Assembly (NCBI GenBank): GCA_012845835.1
Contig: JABAKD010000010.1
Span: 12,423,973-12,487,972, forward strand
From: Undaria pinnatifida
Taxonomy: Eukaryota > Sar > Phaeophyceae > Laminariales > Alariaceae
Length of the DNA: 64,000 bases
Reading direction: 5' to 3'
A program made the translations under genes and the position numbers. The notes under the pieces are model-generated. The model worked only from the letters and a program-made list of their open reading frames with translations. It was not told the DNA's origin and did no database searches. The first letter of the stretch is position 1; every line of letters starts with the position of its first letter. Below are positions 23,111-33,781 of the stretch, in pieces.

Positions 23111-23629
23111 AATAGCGATCACACCATCACGATAATGCTCGGCTGACATCCTTTGAATACGACGTACGTATACAAGGTTTCTGCGTTGACATGCGACGCT
23201 AAGCTAACGCGATTCCAAGACCATCGGACAACGAAAGGGTCGGTCGAAGCGAGCTTGTAGTTTGGTCGTGACATTTAGCCTTAAATTAACACCTTGCACC
23301 TGCCACTTACGTACGTACCAGGTACGCAACAAGGCTGCGGCTGACTGGAGTAGGAACACAACAACAAACGAAACGCGATGTCAACACGTATTCCACACAA
23401 CTATTAATATGATTGTATTTTCCATCCGAACTAGTCTATGACAGTATCGGCTCGCTCGTCAAGAAAGTTAGTCTTGAAGAAAATCAGCCTGCTGCACGTC
23501 CTCCGTGGCTCATTTTTTTGTTGGTACCTTACCAGAGGGCAGCAGCCTTACAGGGCCATGGCTCAAAAGTATTTCAGAGACTGGTACATTACCAGCGCAG
23601 CAGCCTTTGGGCTGCAATAGTGAAGATCA
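23111..23629. other. Unannotated intronic stretch
   Basis: Unique-looking sequence; two similar TGGTAC(C/A)TTACCAG boxes at about 23522 and 23583. No gene. Confidence 0.4.
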
Positions 23630-23775
23630 ACACATCCGGGTCAACCGGTTTTTCGGAAAACCGATCAAAACCGGGTGAAAAAAAAACGGTTTTGATCCGG
23701 TTTCCGCCTTGAAAATAACGCCTTGTTATCCGGTTTTCGTTTCCCGCCCCCAAGGTGCCCATCTCTAGCCGACAC
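23630..23775. repeat. CCGGTTTT-rich repeat ending in a hAT-like terminus
   Basis: ACCGGTTTTTCGGAAAACCG and AACGGTTTTGATCCGGTTTCC are short inverted motifs. The right edge, CAAGGTGCCCATCTCTAG, reads CTAGAGATGGGCACCTTG in reverse, like many hAT ends (TAGAGATGGGC). The matching left end is not evident. Confidence 0.4.
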
Positions 23776-24329
23776 ACAAGAAGGAGGAAAATCCGCAGTT
23801 AAGCAGAACTAATGTATCAATCAGTGTGAAGGAATCAAACACACCGGCTGATGGCGCCTGCTCTTCGTTTACGTGGAGACGGCAACAGCAGCGACAGCAG
23901 CAGCAGGTAACTGACTCGTAAGCATTGCCATGCACATCGCTACTCACCAATAGCATACTTATATCATACCGGCACAGAGCACCTGGTACAGAGCACCTGG
24001 TATAGAGCGCCTGGTACTGCAGGTACTGTGCGTGACCAACAACACTGCTGTAACATATTTTATCAGGTGCAAGCCGAATGCAATCCCGAACAAAAAACAA
24101 GCACACACAGCAGCAGTAGCAAAATATCAGCTGCATAATAATACAAATAAACATGAGTACAAACACAACCAGCCTTAGGGGCAAAAAAAAAAGAAAAGAA
24201 AAACAAGACCAACAGTTTTAAGAACACGGTACACACGGACACCCGCCATAAACACCGCATTTGTATACGATTCCGACACACCTTCCAAAAAAAATCGTGC
24301 AAAAAGTTTTCGACAGTAGCGTCCATTTT

Positions 24330-24425
24330 AGACGTCGGCATAGACCCAACACCCGACCCCAAACCTAACCCCAAGCTCAACCCTTCCTGGGGCTTGAGGT
24401 CGGCAGGAGCGGTCGCAGGCTCTGC
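24330..24425 (+). repeat. Partial relative of the MITE T core
   Basis: ACCCGACCCCAAACCTAACC ... CTTGAGGTCGGCAGGAGCGG resembles the middle of copies A and B, without their TTGCACGTACGTGCAA ends. Confidence 0.5.
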
Positions 24426-24529
24426 AGCGTGTTCAGTGGCGTCGCCCCCCCCTCCAAAAAATAAAAGGCCAACCGAAAAGTCAGCATTATGACCACTAAC
24501 GACAGTGGTGTTGCACGAGTCGTTTGCAG

Positions 24530-24633
24530 CGTGGTGTTGCAATTAGGGCCCACCCACCCGCACCCAAACAAAACGAGACCACATGGTGTTGCAATTAGGG
24601 CCCATCCACCCGCACCAAAACAAAACGAGACCA
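24530..24633 (+). repeat. 52-bp tandem duplication
   Basis: Two units carrying TGGTGTTGCAATTAGGGCCC and CAAAACGAGACCAC. Confidence 0.85.
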
Positions 24634-24674
24634 CACAACGAAGAATGTACCGGAGTAACAAAAAAAACAGTGGC

Positions 24675-24960
24675 CGCCCTCCGCCTGCTAGACGGTAGAT
24701 TGGAGAAGAGAGTAACGAGGACCGCTTCTTCTAGTAGTACCTTACGAGTACTTCGTAATACTGCGGTGTAAGAAAACAAGCAACAAGAAAGGGAGGCTGA
24801 GATTTGCAGCAACACAAGAAATTCCTCCGCCTTCTAGATGGTAGATTGGAGGAAACAGTAACGAGGACCGGTATTTCGTGCCCCCCTACTTGGTAATACT
24901 GTAGTGTAAGAAAACAAGCAACAAGAAAGGGAGGTTGAGATTTGCAGTAAAACAATAAAT
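24675..24960 (+). repeat. ~145-bp tandem duplication
   Basis: Both halves contain GGTAGATTGGAG, GTAACGAGGACCG, GTAAGAAAACAAGCAACAAG and GAGATTTGCAG. They follow the 52-bp duplication directly. Confidence 0.8.
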
Positions 24961-25084
24961 TCGGAGGCCGACATGCTAAAGGTGGTGGACCAGGGTAGGG
25001 TACACTCTTTCCTAATAAAAAGTCTAGGCCGGGCCGGCATTTAAACTTTCAAAATATCCTACTATTAATACACTATAATACGAG

Positions 25085-25370
25085 TACAGCGGTAAGATCG
25101 AGGATTTCGTCGAAACTCATGTTTGCGAGCTGTGTGATACTCCGATCGCGCGTGTTTTACTACAAAAATGTGTGTGTTGTGTGTCCTCATTGAGGATACA
25201 GATCGGTGACTCCCCGTAGAACTATATAGCTTACACCTGGGTCAACAGGGTGATACGGAGACGTTCAGCCTTGAAGGATTTAATCAATCTGTGCACGGAA
25301 AGTACAAGAGCCGTTTTGAGGGACAAAATAGGACGGCTGTGGAAAGCACCCGCTGGGCGTAGACTACACA
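25085..25370 (+). repeat. Dispersed repeat S1, copy 5 (long form)
   Basis: S1 core (GATCGAGGATTTCGTCGAAA, GCGAGCTGTGTGATAC), then CAACAGGGTGATA, CAATCTGTGCACGGAAA and GGACGGCTGTGGAA. The same series occurs at 33260-33860, where other repeats interrupt it. It shows S1 is part of an element of at least 285 bp. Confidence 0.65.
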
Positions 25371-25509
25371 TTTTGAAAAATGAGGGGAATAGCGGGAGAT
25401 AAAATATTCTTCTAGATCGCATATTGAAGCAATAGGACCCACTGAGCGAACTGTGCGAGACCCAAATAGACTACGTGCGGGGATCAATCAAGTGATTGGT
25501 GTTGTTGTG

Positions 25510-25835
25510 TGTGTGTGTGTGTGTGTGTTCTTCACATTAAACCGTTTTTCTACTCGTCGACATCCAGCACACCCATTGTCCGTACTGATTCTTCACCCTA
25601 GAAAGATCAGCTCTGTGGTCACAAGCCACGACACAGAGATAATGCATCGTAATGCATTCGACAACGCAATGTCATGCCCTAGTACTGGGTACGACAGGCA
25701 CAACATACATACGTCAGCAACAGAAATACATTGGAAGAGAGAAATACGAAATAAACAAAAACAAAAACAAAAACAAAAAACAAAAACAAAATAAGAAAAC
25801 AAATAAAAACAAAGATAAAAATAAAAACAAAAAAT
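25510..25835 (+). repeat. (GT)n, a family Y fragment and a (CAAAAA)n tract
   Basis: 25508-25529 is (GT)n. 25530-25640 resembles 18385-18490 (TTAAACCG, CATCCAGCACA, GACACAGAGATA). 25755-25835 is CAAAAA/AATAAAA-rich; both strands give spurious Lys- or Phe-rich frames. Confidence 0.6.
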
Positions 25836-26429
25836 GAAACAAACAAAACGAAGGGGAAATCGAAGAAACAACCCAACCGGAGAGGAGAGCCAAAGCTCGG
25901 AAAAGAAACACAATAAAATGAAATAAAATAAATTAAAGTAAAACCAAAATAAGATAATCCGAACACGAGCCAAAAACCTGGACACGCAAGGAGGGAACAA
26001 AGGGGAAAAAAATACCCCAGAAAAAGACGAAAAGTGCTATGTACCTACTAGTCGGCCTGGTACTTTGCTGTTGTAGGTTAGACTAATGCTGGTTCAAGAT
26101 TTCGGTACTAGATTTAATTAATGGTGTGTGTTCATGGCAAGCTGTTGGTGTTCCTGCATGCACAAGATCAGACCAGGATTTGCAGCGGGGTGATCTGTGC
26201 ACGGGAACTATACAACCGTTTTGGAACAACACCTGACGGCTGTGTTCGTGCTCCTTGCTACATATACAGCTAGTGTCCCGCTTGTGTGGTAGGGCGATAT
26301 AACGGTCAACAACGGAAAAAAAAGGTCCGTGGTACAGCTGTACGCTGGGTCGTGGTAGAGCAGTAGTACCGACGTCTCAACGTCCAATACTGATTGCAAC
26401 ACTGGTACAGAGTACCACGTACAAAGTAC
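25836..26429. other. Unannotated intronic stretch
   Basis: 26160-26260 has the GATCTGTGCACGGGAAC ... GACGGCTGTG blocks of the long S1 form. Otherwise nothing is recognised. Confidence 0.45.
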
Positions 26430-27570
26430 GTACCGATTAAGGCGATCGTCGCGCCGTCCTATACATGACTCGACGACGACTCCAAACGTCATGAGATCCG
26501 GGGCTCGCCCGCTCGCCCCCCCTCCCGCTTCAAGCGGAGCTCCTTGGAGCGGTCGGAATGTGAACTGGGGGGACAATATACCGCGCTTGAGGTTGGGGAG
26601 ATCGTTAGGCGGTGTTGAGCTCGCCTGCCGGCGCTTGTTGGGGTAAAACAGCATTTCCGACCCAATAGTTGCGCAACAGCTCAACAGTTGTATACATTGT
26701 AGTAGATTGGTATTCATGTATGAATAGTATCGACGTACTTACTATGCATGGCGACGTGAAACACCGACAGCAACCACGGCCCAACGGCGCGTGCTGGGCA
26801 AAACAGCAATTCCGACCCCACAGTAGTTGTAGTGGCCCAACAGTACAACAGCCAATCAGTAGGGCAGTAGTGCCGACGTATATACCGACGTCAGGATACC
26901 GAATATAGCAGTCAGCACGATATACGAAGTACCCACCAAATCGATCACCGTCCATCCCCTACGACTCGACGACGCCAAACGGCATGCGATCCGCGTTCGG
27001 GCCCCTCGCCCCAAGCGCGTTTCCTTGGGGCGGTCGGAAGGCCAAAAGGGGGCGCTGTATACCGCGCTTGAGGTAGGGGACGTCGTTAGGTTGTGTTCAA
27101 GACAATACGCCTCCCGGCACCTGTTGCGCAAAACCGCGATTCGGACGCCACAGTAGTTGCGCAACAGCTACCATATGCAAACTGTATGTTACGAGGGTGA
27201 CTAGAGCGGTAGCAAGTACCGACATATATACCAACGTCGAATACCGACCGCAACACGGCCTTTCGGGGCCTGTTGCGCGAAACACAGCGATCCCGATCCG
27301 ACAGTTGAGCAACAGCGCAACAGCTGCATTGTCGTGCGGGAGTACCGACGCCAAACACCGACAACAGCCAAGAGTAACACGTACGGAGTACCGAACAAAT
27401 CCATCACCGCGCAGTTCCATGATTGGATGACGACGCCAAAGGTCGCGGGATCCAGGGCCCGCCCCCCCCGGGCCCCGCCCCGCGTGCGCACCTTGGGGCG
27501 GTCGGAAGGCCGAAGGAGGGGGCTACCGCGTTCAAGGTTGGGGAGACCGTTAGGCGAGGCGGTGTTGGCG
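26429..27570 (+). repeat. Tandem block, ~470-500 bp unit, about 2.4 copies
   Basis: Units begin near 26429, 26933 and 27395 with ATCACCG, GACGACGCCAAA and a (C)CTTGGGGCGGTCGGAAGGCC block. Each full unit contains two smaller segments (near 26630, 26790, 27115 and 27270) of the form CTGTTGCGCAAAAC ... GTTGCGCAACAGC, whose ends are inverted. Units also share TACCGACGTATATACCGACG. Open frames on both strands here are not supported as genes. Confidence 0.8.
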
Positions 27571-27810
27571 TTGCCTGCCTTGTGTCGGCGTGGGCACCGG
27601 GAGGATGTGGTTGTGGTTGGATTGCTGCATTGTTGGATGGCTGAACTTTGCTCAGTTGCTGAAATTGCGTTGATGACGTCTTCAATACTTTCGTTTTTAT
27701 TTTATGGCAAGTCACATTGCACCAAACACTGCTGTGGGTGTACATTCCGACTTCCGACCTCCGACCTTGTCGATGACGCCAACCAAAATCAACCATGGAA
27801 AAAACAAAAA

Positions 27811-27976
27811 CGGCGTTTTTCACGGGTCAGGGGTCAGGTGACTTTCAAAATCTTGTGGGTCGGGTCGGTCGGGTCGGGTCAGGAGGTGTTTGAAACCGCA
27901 CGTCGGATCGGTAGTATTCGTATCTCACGAATACGGTCACATCACCCTCATCCGATTTGACCCGCGAAAATCCCTG
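27811..27976. mobile_element. hAT-like MITE of GACCCG composition, short copy
   Basis: The left end CGGCGTTTTTCACGGGTCA and the right end (reverse complement CAGGGATTTTCGCGGGTC) form inverted repeats like those at 50974-51216. The interior is GGTCGGGTCGGTCGGGTCGG. The 8-bp flanks do not match cleanly. Confidence 0.6.
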
Positions 27977-28109
27977 AGAAAAACAACGACCGACTGACGT
28001 CCATCTCGTACATAGATGCCTCCTCCGTTGTACTCCTGTACTTCGTCCCGATACCTCGTATTTGTTTTTGTTCTCCTTTCGATTTGCCCTTTCTGTTTCC
28101 GTTTTGGCT

Positions 28110-28800
28110 TACCCTTGGGGGCTATTGAGGCGGTGACGTCGGTATGGACACCACCGTCGAAGACACAGCAGTAAGTAGAGGTCAGACCGGGCGGCAATGC
28201 TTCTAACACTCTACTTGTTGCATTCGGAACCCAGTTTGGGTGCTGCCCAGACACCAGCTGGCTCTGACTGGTGTCATCTGCTTCGTTGCTGCGTTGTGCT
28301 TGCCACGATATTGGCACCACTACTGCTGTCGTCAGAAACAGCAGTGCGCAGGTGATGAGACCCATGCCGCAATGTTCCTACTTCTACAGTAAGGTTATTC
28401 GAACCCGGTATGGTTGCTGCCCCCGATGTTGGTGGGACGGCGTCATCTGCTGTGTTGCAAATACTGCAAGTAATAGTTGATGGTTGGCTGCTGGTTGTGC
28501 TTGGTTTTTTCTTCTTGCCGTGCTGTTTCCCTCTCTTCCTTTCCAACTGTTTTTCTTGTTTCTTCGTTCGTCGTGTTAATTTTTATTCACCTGGTATATT
28601 GTTATCACTGCACATAGTCTGGTGTGCTGGCTTGCATATATTTCCTTTTGGCCCGCGTACTCACTGCGGTTGGCATTGGATGGCCCAGTCACCCTGCTGT
28701 ATTCAATGTGATCTTGTCTCGAAGTTCGTGACAGCAGGGCTCGTCTCTTACGAGGCATCAGCACGGACACTGGTAGTCCTTGGAAATATCAGTGTCATGC
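28110..28800 (+). repeat. Repeat family Y, most complete copy
   Basis: Contains all blocks seen in the other copies in order: GTCAGACC, GCATTCGGAACCCAGTTTGG, CGAACCCGGTATGGTTGCTG, TAATAGTTGATGGTTGGC, TGCTGGCTTGC and GGTTGGCATTGGATGGCC. Confidence 0.6.
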
Positions 28801-30766
28801 AAAGAGCACACGATGCTACTGACTACTGCTGTTTACCCAAAAGCCAAACCTCCCCTCTCCCCATGTTCTAGTTCGTTCGTGCCGGGTACCATACAAAAAA
28901 ATCCGTATGGTAGCCAAACCAAACCTCTCCCCTCCTCCACCCGCCTGCCTCCGGTTTGAACCACACGCTTCGTAACGGCGCTACACTCCGTCTACTGCTG
29001 TGTATACACCTCTCTACGAGGATAACAGTTGAGAATTTCCGATTATTACCGTATGGCCGTAAAGTCTAGTCTATGCCATTCGTAAAGGGTTGAACCCTAC
29101 GAGAACCCCCCAATTTCGGAGCCCGGGTCCTACCCGACCTTCCGATATTGCCATGTTGAGGATCGGCTGCCCGGGTACCTGCACATTCGTCACGGGTAGC
29201 GTGCAACTTTGACTCTGTTCATTCGACAACGGTGAACCGTGGCGGTTAAATGTGTATTGTACTAATAATACTAGACTAGTGCAGCAGCACTTACTTGTGT
29301 TCCTACTGCTGTCAAGTTTTAGGAAACGACTGGGTCGGTGCGTGGGTGGGTGGGTGGGTGGGTGGGTGGGTGAGCGGGGGTGGATGGTCAGATGGACGGG
29401 CGTCCGACCGACATTGAATTTCTACTAGATTGCTTGGTTGCCTGGTTGTCTTGTTGTCATCTTGGGTAAGAGAAGTCTACAGAGCAGTATGAGACAGATT
29501 GCAAAATAAACTGCTGTACCGCCGTGAAGAACAAAATCAAGCCTGCGCCTTGCACTCGAACCAGCGCTATTAATACGAAGTAGCACTTCCCGAAGTAATA
29601 CTCGCAAACAGAGTAACGCGTAGGGCAGGAGGGCGTTCAGGGAGCTAGGATACTGCTGAACTGCTTGGTAGGTTAGACATGTTGACTGAAACTGGCTTGA
29701 AGGCTTTTGGCGATCTTTCGAAAAACACGAAGCAACGACATCCAGCGTAGCATCTATGCCGACCGGCGGACACGCCGACAGCACCACTCTGGTAAGACTA
29801 CACAGTTCAAGTACACAAAATAGGCAGGCGCTTTCCTCGAACGGGTTAGAAACTCGAAAACTCCAGCAGTATCTTGCGAATACGTCCGTGCACCGGGGAT
29901 ACTACTGTATACTAGTGTTCCTCCTTACCAGGGACAAAAGCGCCTTGCAACAACAGCAGCAGGACTAATATTGTGTAGATTACAACAGCAGAAGTAGCGC
30001 GCCAGCGATCGCCAACAACGACCAGGTGGCGGGAGACCCAACAAATAAAACCAGGGAGAAAGGGACGGAGAAAGTGTATGGCGTGCGGACATGCCCTACG
30101 CGTTGGCATCGCGCCTCGGCCTCGTATGATACGCGTGTACAGGGTAGCTATACGCAGAATGACGGCGGAAAATAAAGGACCGACAGCAGTCAGCAGTCTG
30201 TCAAGGAAGGCACCGTCTACAACAAACCATGTGACAAATCTAGTGACAAGCCATAACATGCTCCCTCCTTTCAAAGGCGAGCAGTTAGGTTTCAAGCAAG
30301 TCGCTCCTTCTGGATGCATATGAAACTGCGTCTCTCTGCGTACTGCTACTGCTGCTTGTACTCGAAACTTGAATGCATTTGCTTCACACTGCTGTTTTGC
30401 TCTATATGCTTTTGTACTTGGAATAGACCAACACGACAGAGACATCAATCAGCTCCAAATGCGAACAATACCCACAACAAACCACAAAACAAAACACAGC
30501 AACAAACAAACCGGGCGGCAGCGCTGGAATGTCGCAAGTCGCGAAGTAAAAAAAATATCGGGGGCCATGGGCTGGGTGGGTGAGGGTTCGTGTACGTGTA
30601 CCAAAGACAGCGTAACTGGACGCTGGCAAGCAACCACAGACCAACAAGAAGAAACGGGCGGCCAAAGAGCGGCCAAAAACTAACCGGGTGGCTATCACTA
30701 AAACGCTCCAAAAATATACCAGGTATAAAGCAGGTACAAGCACTCATCATCGCCCGCGGTGCGTAC
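28801..30766. other. Unannotated intronic stretch with a (GGGT)n tract at 29343-29372
   Basis: Apart from the (GGGT)n microsatellite, the sequence shows no paralogue, RNA gene or recognised coding exon. The longest frame (minus, 29787-29425) matches nothing I know. Confidence 0.4.
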
Positions 30767-30921
30767 CCGATCTCACTGGTGATGTTCCCTATCTCAAGCT
30801 TGAGCCGGTCGCATAGCTCAAGGCTCCTGAAAGCTGCCACGGACTTGGATGGTTGTCCCGTCACCACGCTCCCTGCAGCTCCCGCCGGCACTCCGCTCGC
30901 AGCCATGTGACCCCCTCCCCC
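30767..30921 (-). CDS. TUP1-like corepressor, exon 2 (start of the tetramerisation helix)
   Basis: The exon follows a pyrimidine-rich acceptor (CGTTTTCTAG) and reads GGGGHMAASGVPAG..., then SLELCDRLKLEIGNITSEIG. The stretch ELCDRLKLEIGNIT aligns without gaps with the start of the Tup1 N-terminal helix (ELL..I..EF..IT/VS in fungi). Continued into exon 3, it reaches the conserved Y....QQL.EM at the expected spacing. It enters in phase 0 (matching exon 1) and leaves in phase 2 (matching exon 3) if the GTACGC donor is used. A stronger-looking donor, GTGAGA, lies 10 nt upstream; it breaks the phase with exon 3's best acceptor. The internal ATG at 30906 could be an alternative start. Confidence 0.7.
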
Positions 30922-31481
30922 CTAGAAAACGCGACGAAACGGAAGGGGGGTACTTTGGTTTGTTTTGGTTGGTGTACAACCAACCGACACGACTCGGCAG
31001 TGGTAGCCAACAGCAGAAGCAGTTGTGGTTGCGTCAGACAAAAGAGGCCGGGGTGGCCGAGAAGCGGAGAAGACGGGCAAACGCCGCCCGAAGGGCGTTG
31101 ACGTAGCACCACCACCACAACCACCACCGACACTACCACCACCAGCACCAGCAGCAGCACTTCGAGGGGTAGAGTTTTACTTCGTATTGGAGGCACTACT
31201 CGGATCGAGTATTATGTGGAACGAGGATCGACGTTGTATCCTTGTATTATTGTACTGGCCAAAGAGTTGGCAATCGAAAAACGCTGATTTTCGTGTTTTC
31301 GCGCCTCGCAAGGTTTGACTTTTAATTTCTCTAATCTGATGATGCGGGAACATTTTGGTCGGGTACACCACCAGACGCCAACAGATCGGGCAGGGCTTGT
31401 GAGTCTATGCCGTGCGCCCACAGGGTGATCCAGAGCCGAACCCTCTCGCGCGGGAACAGGTGTGAGTGTGGAGCACCTCAC
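30922..31481 (-). other. Intron 1 of the TUP1-like gene
   Basis: The 560-nt intron has a good donor (AAG|GTGAGG) and acceptor (TTTTCTAG), phase 0 on both sides. It contains a CCA/CAG-rich patch at 31105-31165. The box-A-like GGGGTGGCCGAG at about 31051 lacks a B box and is not called a tRNA. Confidence 0.6.
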
Positions 31482-31580
31482 CTTCTGGAGAACGGTAGCA
31501 CCGGGTGAGGGCCCGCCTCCTCTTTGCTTTGCGGTGAAGTTTCCACCACCACCTCCAACCCCTGTCCTCGGGTAGCTCAT
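31482..31580 (-). CDS. TUP1-like corepressor, exon 1 (N-terminus)
   Basis: The ATG at 31580-31578 opens a 33-codon exon (MSYPRTGVGGGGGNFTAK...PSPGATVLQK) that ends at AAG|GTGAGG, a strong donor, in phase 0. An in-frame TGA lies 18 nt before the ATG, which supports this start. The sequence is Gly-rich and has no domain. It is tied to exon 2 by phase, strand, short distance and similar Gly-rich style, not by homology. Translation might instead begin at the ATG inside exon 2, making this a 5' UTR exon. Confidence 0.55.
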
Positions 31581-33255
31581 GAACGATCGATCCACAGGTC
31601 ACGGCACGACACGTGCTGCTGCCACGAAAGCGGACCAAAAGTAACCCGAGGTGCACGCCGAGTTCAGTCTTCCTCCCTTCCCTCTCACCTCGTCTCAGAA
31701 AAAAGAGCACGGCAGCACCAGACTTACCAAGGCTCTCCAAAAAGAAAAACTCCGTGTGTGTGCTGGATGATGACCCTGCTGCTGCTGCTGCTGCTGCAGT
31801 GCTGCTGTGAGCAGAGCAACCGAAGTTTGGGTTTGGGCCCTTCGACGCCAGGTTGAGTTTTTAGTTTTTAAAGGTGTTGGTTGCCAGAGAAGATACGAAT
31901 CTCTCCGGAGGGGGGAAAATAATAACGTTTCTTAAATGCAAACCCGGATTGAGTTGAAAAGAATTTACCAAAACCCGGCGTTAGCAGCCTGCAAATCTGA
32001 CAAAAAGTAAAAGCATGAATGAACACACGTAAAAAATAATTCAGCTCTCTGATTAAACATAAGAATCACTTTATAATATTTCCAGAATAAATGCGGTGCT
32101 TATATTTGTGGACGAATCGGCATGAGGCGTACTTGGCACAAGGTGCCACAAGCTACAAGCTACTCCGCTGGCAGACCGTCAAGAGGGGGGGGTGTTGTGA
32201 GTTTATAAAAAGTGTCCGGTTCTCTACACGCATGATTGTATGCATTGGCTGTGGGTGCTGTTGAAACACTGCATCCAACAGCAGCGGCGGCGGTGGCGGC
32301 AGCGCAAGCTTCACAGTGATCTGCCAGCAGCAAACGGCACAGCATCACATATAAAAGCATACAGCAGAGAAAGGTACGTCCGGCGGTACGATCATGGATC
32401 ATGGTGTATCTGATATAAGAAACCTGAGAGAGCGAGATTTCAGATTTGAGATTTTGATCTGTCTTTATGTATGTGAAGCCGGAGTTTATTTTGAAAAATC
32501 TTGTTTTTTTCGCAATTTTTCAAACAAACAACGACGAAAAATGAAACACCAACAAAGCATACGCAAATATCAACCAATATTCTACTCTTCCATGCAACAA
32601 GTACTGACGGTTTAAAAAATCATTTAGAACTTTCTGTGTGCGGTCGTGCCAATATCCGTTGGCGAGGTCGCCAGTTTTGAGGGAGTGCCACTTTTTTTTC
32701 TGGTTCGTCTTTTTTTACCAAAAAAAAAACATATATCCCACTCTTTCATTGCAACTTAAGTGATACCTACATATACCCAAAACTCAAAAACATGCGTGCA
32801 AAAAACTGTGCAAAAAGCTGTAAAAAAAACGAGGAAATGAACATTAAAGAACGCGGAAAGTTGTTGCGGGTTGGTGTATGCGCGTTGCACGTTGTAGTAG
32901 TACCTGGTATTATTATGCAAAAAGTAAACGACACACAGCTGGCTGCCGACGTACAGCAGTAGTGTTACAATACTCGTAGTCAACAAAAAACAGAAGGAAG
33001 GTCGCTTTGTGACCCTATGGATCTATCTTAGGTCTCTCTATTATGATTAAACTATTAATAGGAGAAATAGAGAATACAAAAATCGAAGATAAAATAGATG
33101 CACATTGTTGTGATGATGCTGAGCAAAAAGAAAAAAACATGCCCGCGACAAAAACACCATCATCAGCCACCAGATCTCGGTGCTCGGTCGGGAGGCGGCT
33201 GTTATTTTTAGTTATAAAAATTGAAATACAATCGTGTACTCACTCATCATAAAAC
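31581..33255. other. 5' flank of the TUP1-like gene
   Basis: A (CTG)n tract lies at 31779-31799, about 200 bp upstream of the predicted start. From about 31.86 to 33.25 kb the DNA becomes AT-rich, with T- and A-runs. The promoter would be expected near 31.6-31.9 kb but I see no clear TATA box. No other gene is recognised. Confidence 0.45.
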
Positions 33256-33357
33256 CCAACAACAGCTGTGAGATCGAAGACTTCGTCGAAACTCATATTT
33301 TTTCCAAGCCGTTTTTGCGCGTGTGTGTGCTTATGTGTTGCTGGGTGTGTCCTTTTA

Positions 33358-33460
33358 ATTTAGAGCCCCCAAGTCCCTCCCTATACTAACTTCAAGACTT
33401 AGGTGATGTTGTCCCCAAAACTGGGTTTCCAGTTGTATTGTGAAGGCGCTGTTAAGGAAG
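33358..33460 (+). repeat. R90 repeat, copy 4, nested in S1
   Basis: GAGCCCCCAAGTCCCTCCCT, ATACTAACTTCAAG, GTCCCCAAAACTGGGTTTCC and GAAGGCGCTGTTAAG. Confidence 0.65.
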
Positions 33461-33633
33461 AATTGATAGGTCAGCGACCCCCCCTTAGACACAAGCCTGT
33501 ACACCTGGTACCAGTAGGGTCAGCAACAGGGTGATATCAGATAGATAGATAGATAGATAGACTAGATAGATATATAGAAAAGATGTTATGCAATCTGTGC
33601 ACGGAAACTGTTTGTTGCATGTAACTGTTCATG

Positions 33634-33781
33634 TGTTGAGGTATTAGTGGGGTATTAGTCCGTTTGACGACTTGCAAAAGGTTAACCAATGGCTTACCCA
33701 CACTAAGTCTTGTGTAACACTCTCCCCCCCTGAAACGGCGGAATAGCTCCAGGTCGACCGGATATACGGGCGGACCTGTCA
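33634..33781 (+). repeat. 148-bp LTR-like repeat, copy 1
   Basis: Starts TGTTGAGGTATTAGTGGGGT and ends GGCGGACCTGTCA, so TG...CA like an LTR. About 90 percent identical to 34719-34865 by eye. It lies within a block that splits the S1 copy, which suggests a solo LTR or small element. Confidence 0.7.

Larger units (their letters stand above)
2954..30766 (-). other. Putative 27.8-kb intron 2 of the TUP1-like gene, filled with transposable elements
   Basis: This is the interval between exon 2 (phase 2 exit) and exon 3 (phase 2 entry). Joining them gives a continuous helix of the length expected for the family. The interval contains SINEs, MITEs, a degenerate LINE and many tandem arrays, and no other gene I can recognise. 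The proposed donor is GTACGC, which is weak; a stronger donor (GTGAGA) lies 10 nt earlier but would need another acceptor or a micro-exon. The two halves could still belong to different genes, but the fit of the join argues against it. Confidence 0.55.

Noticed and set aside
25740..26000. Phe-rich membrane protein (minus, 135 codons)
   Set aside because: Reads through a CAAAAA microsatellite; no real transmembrane pattern outside it.
31045..31065. tRNA-Leu/Ser gene (GGGGTGGCCGAG box A)
   Set aside because: No B box or T-arm within 100 nt and no acceptor pairing.
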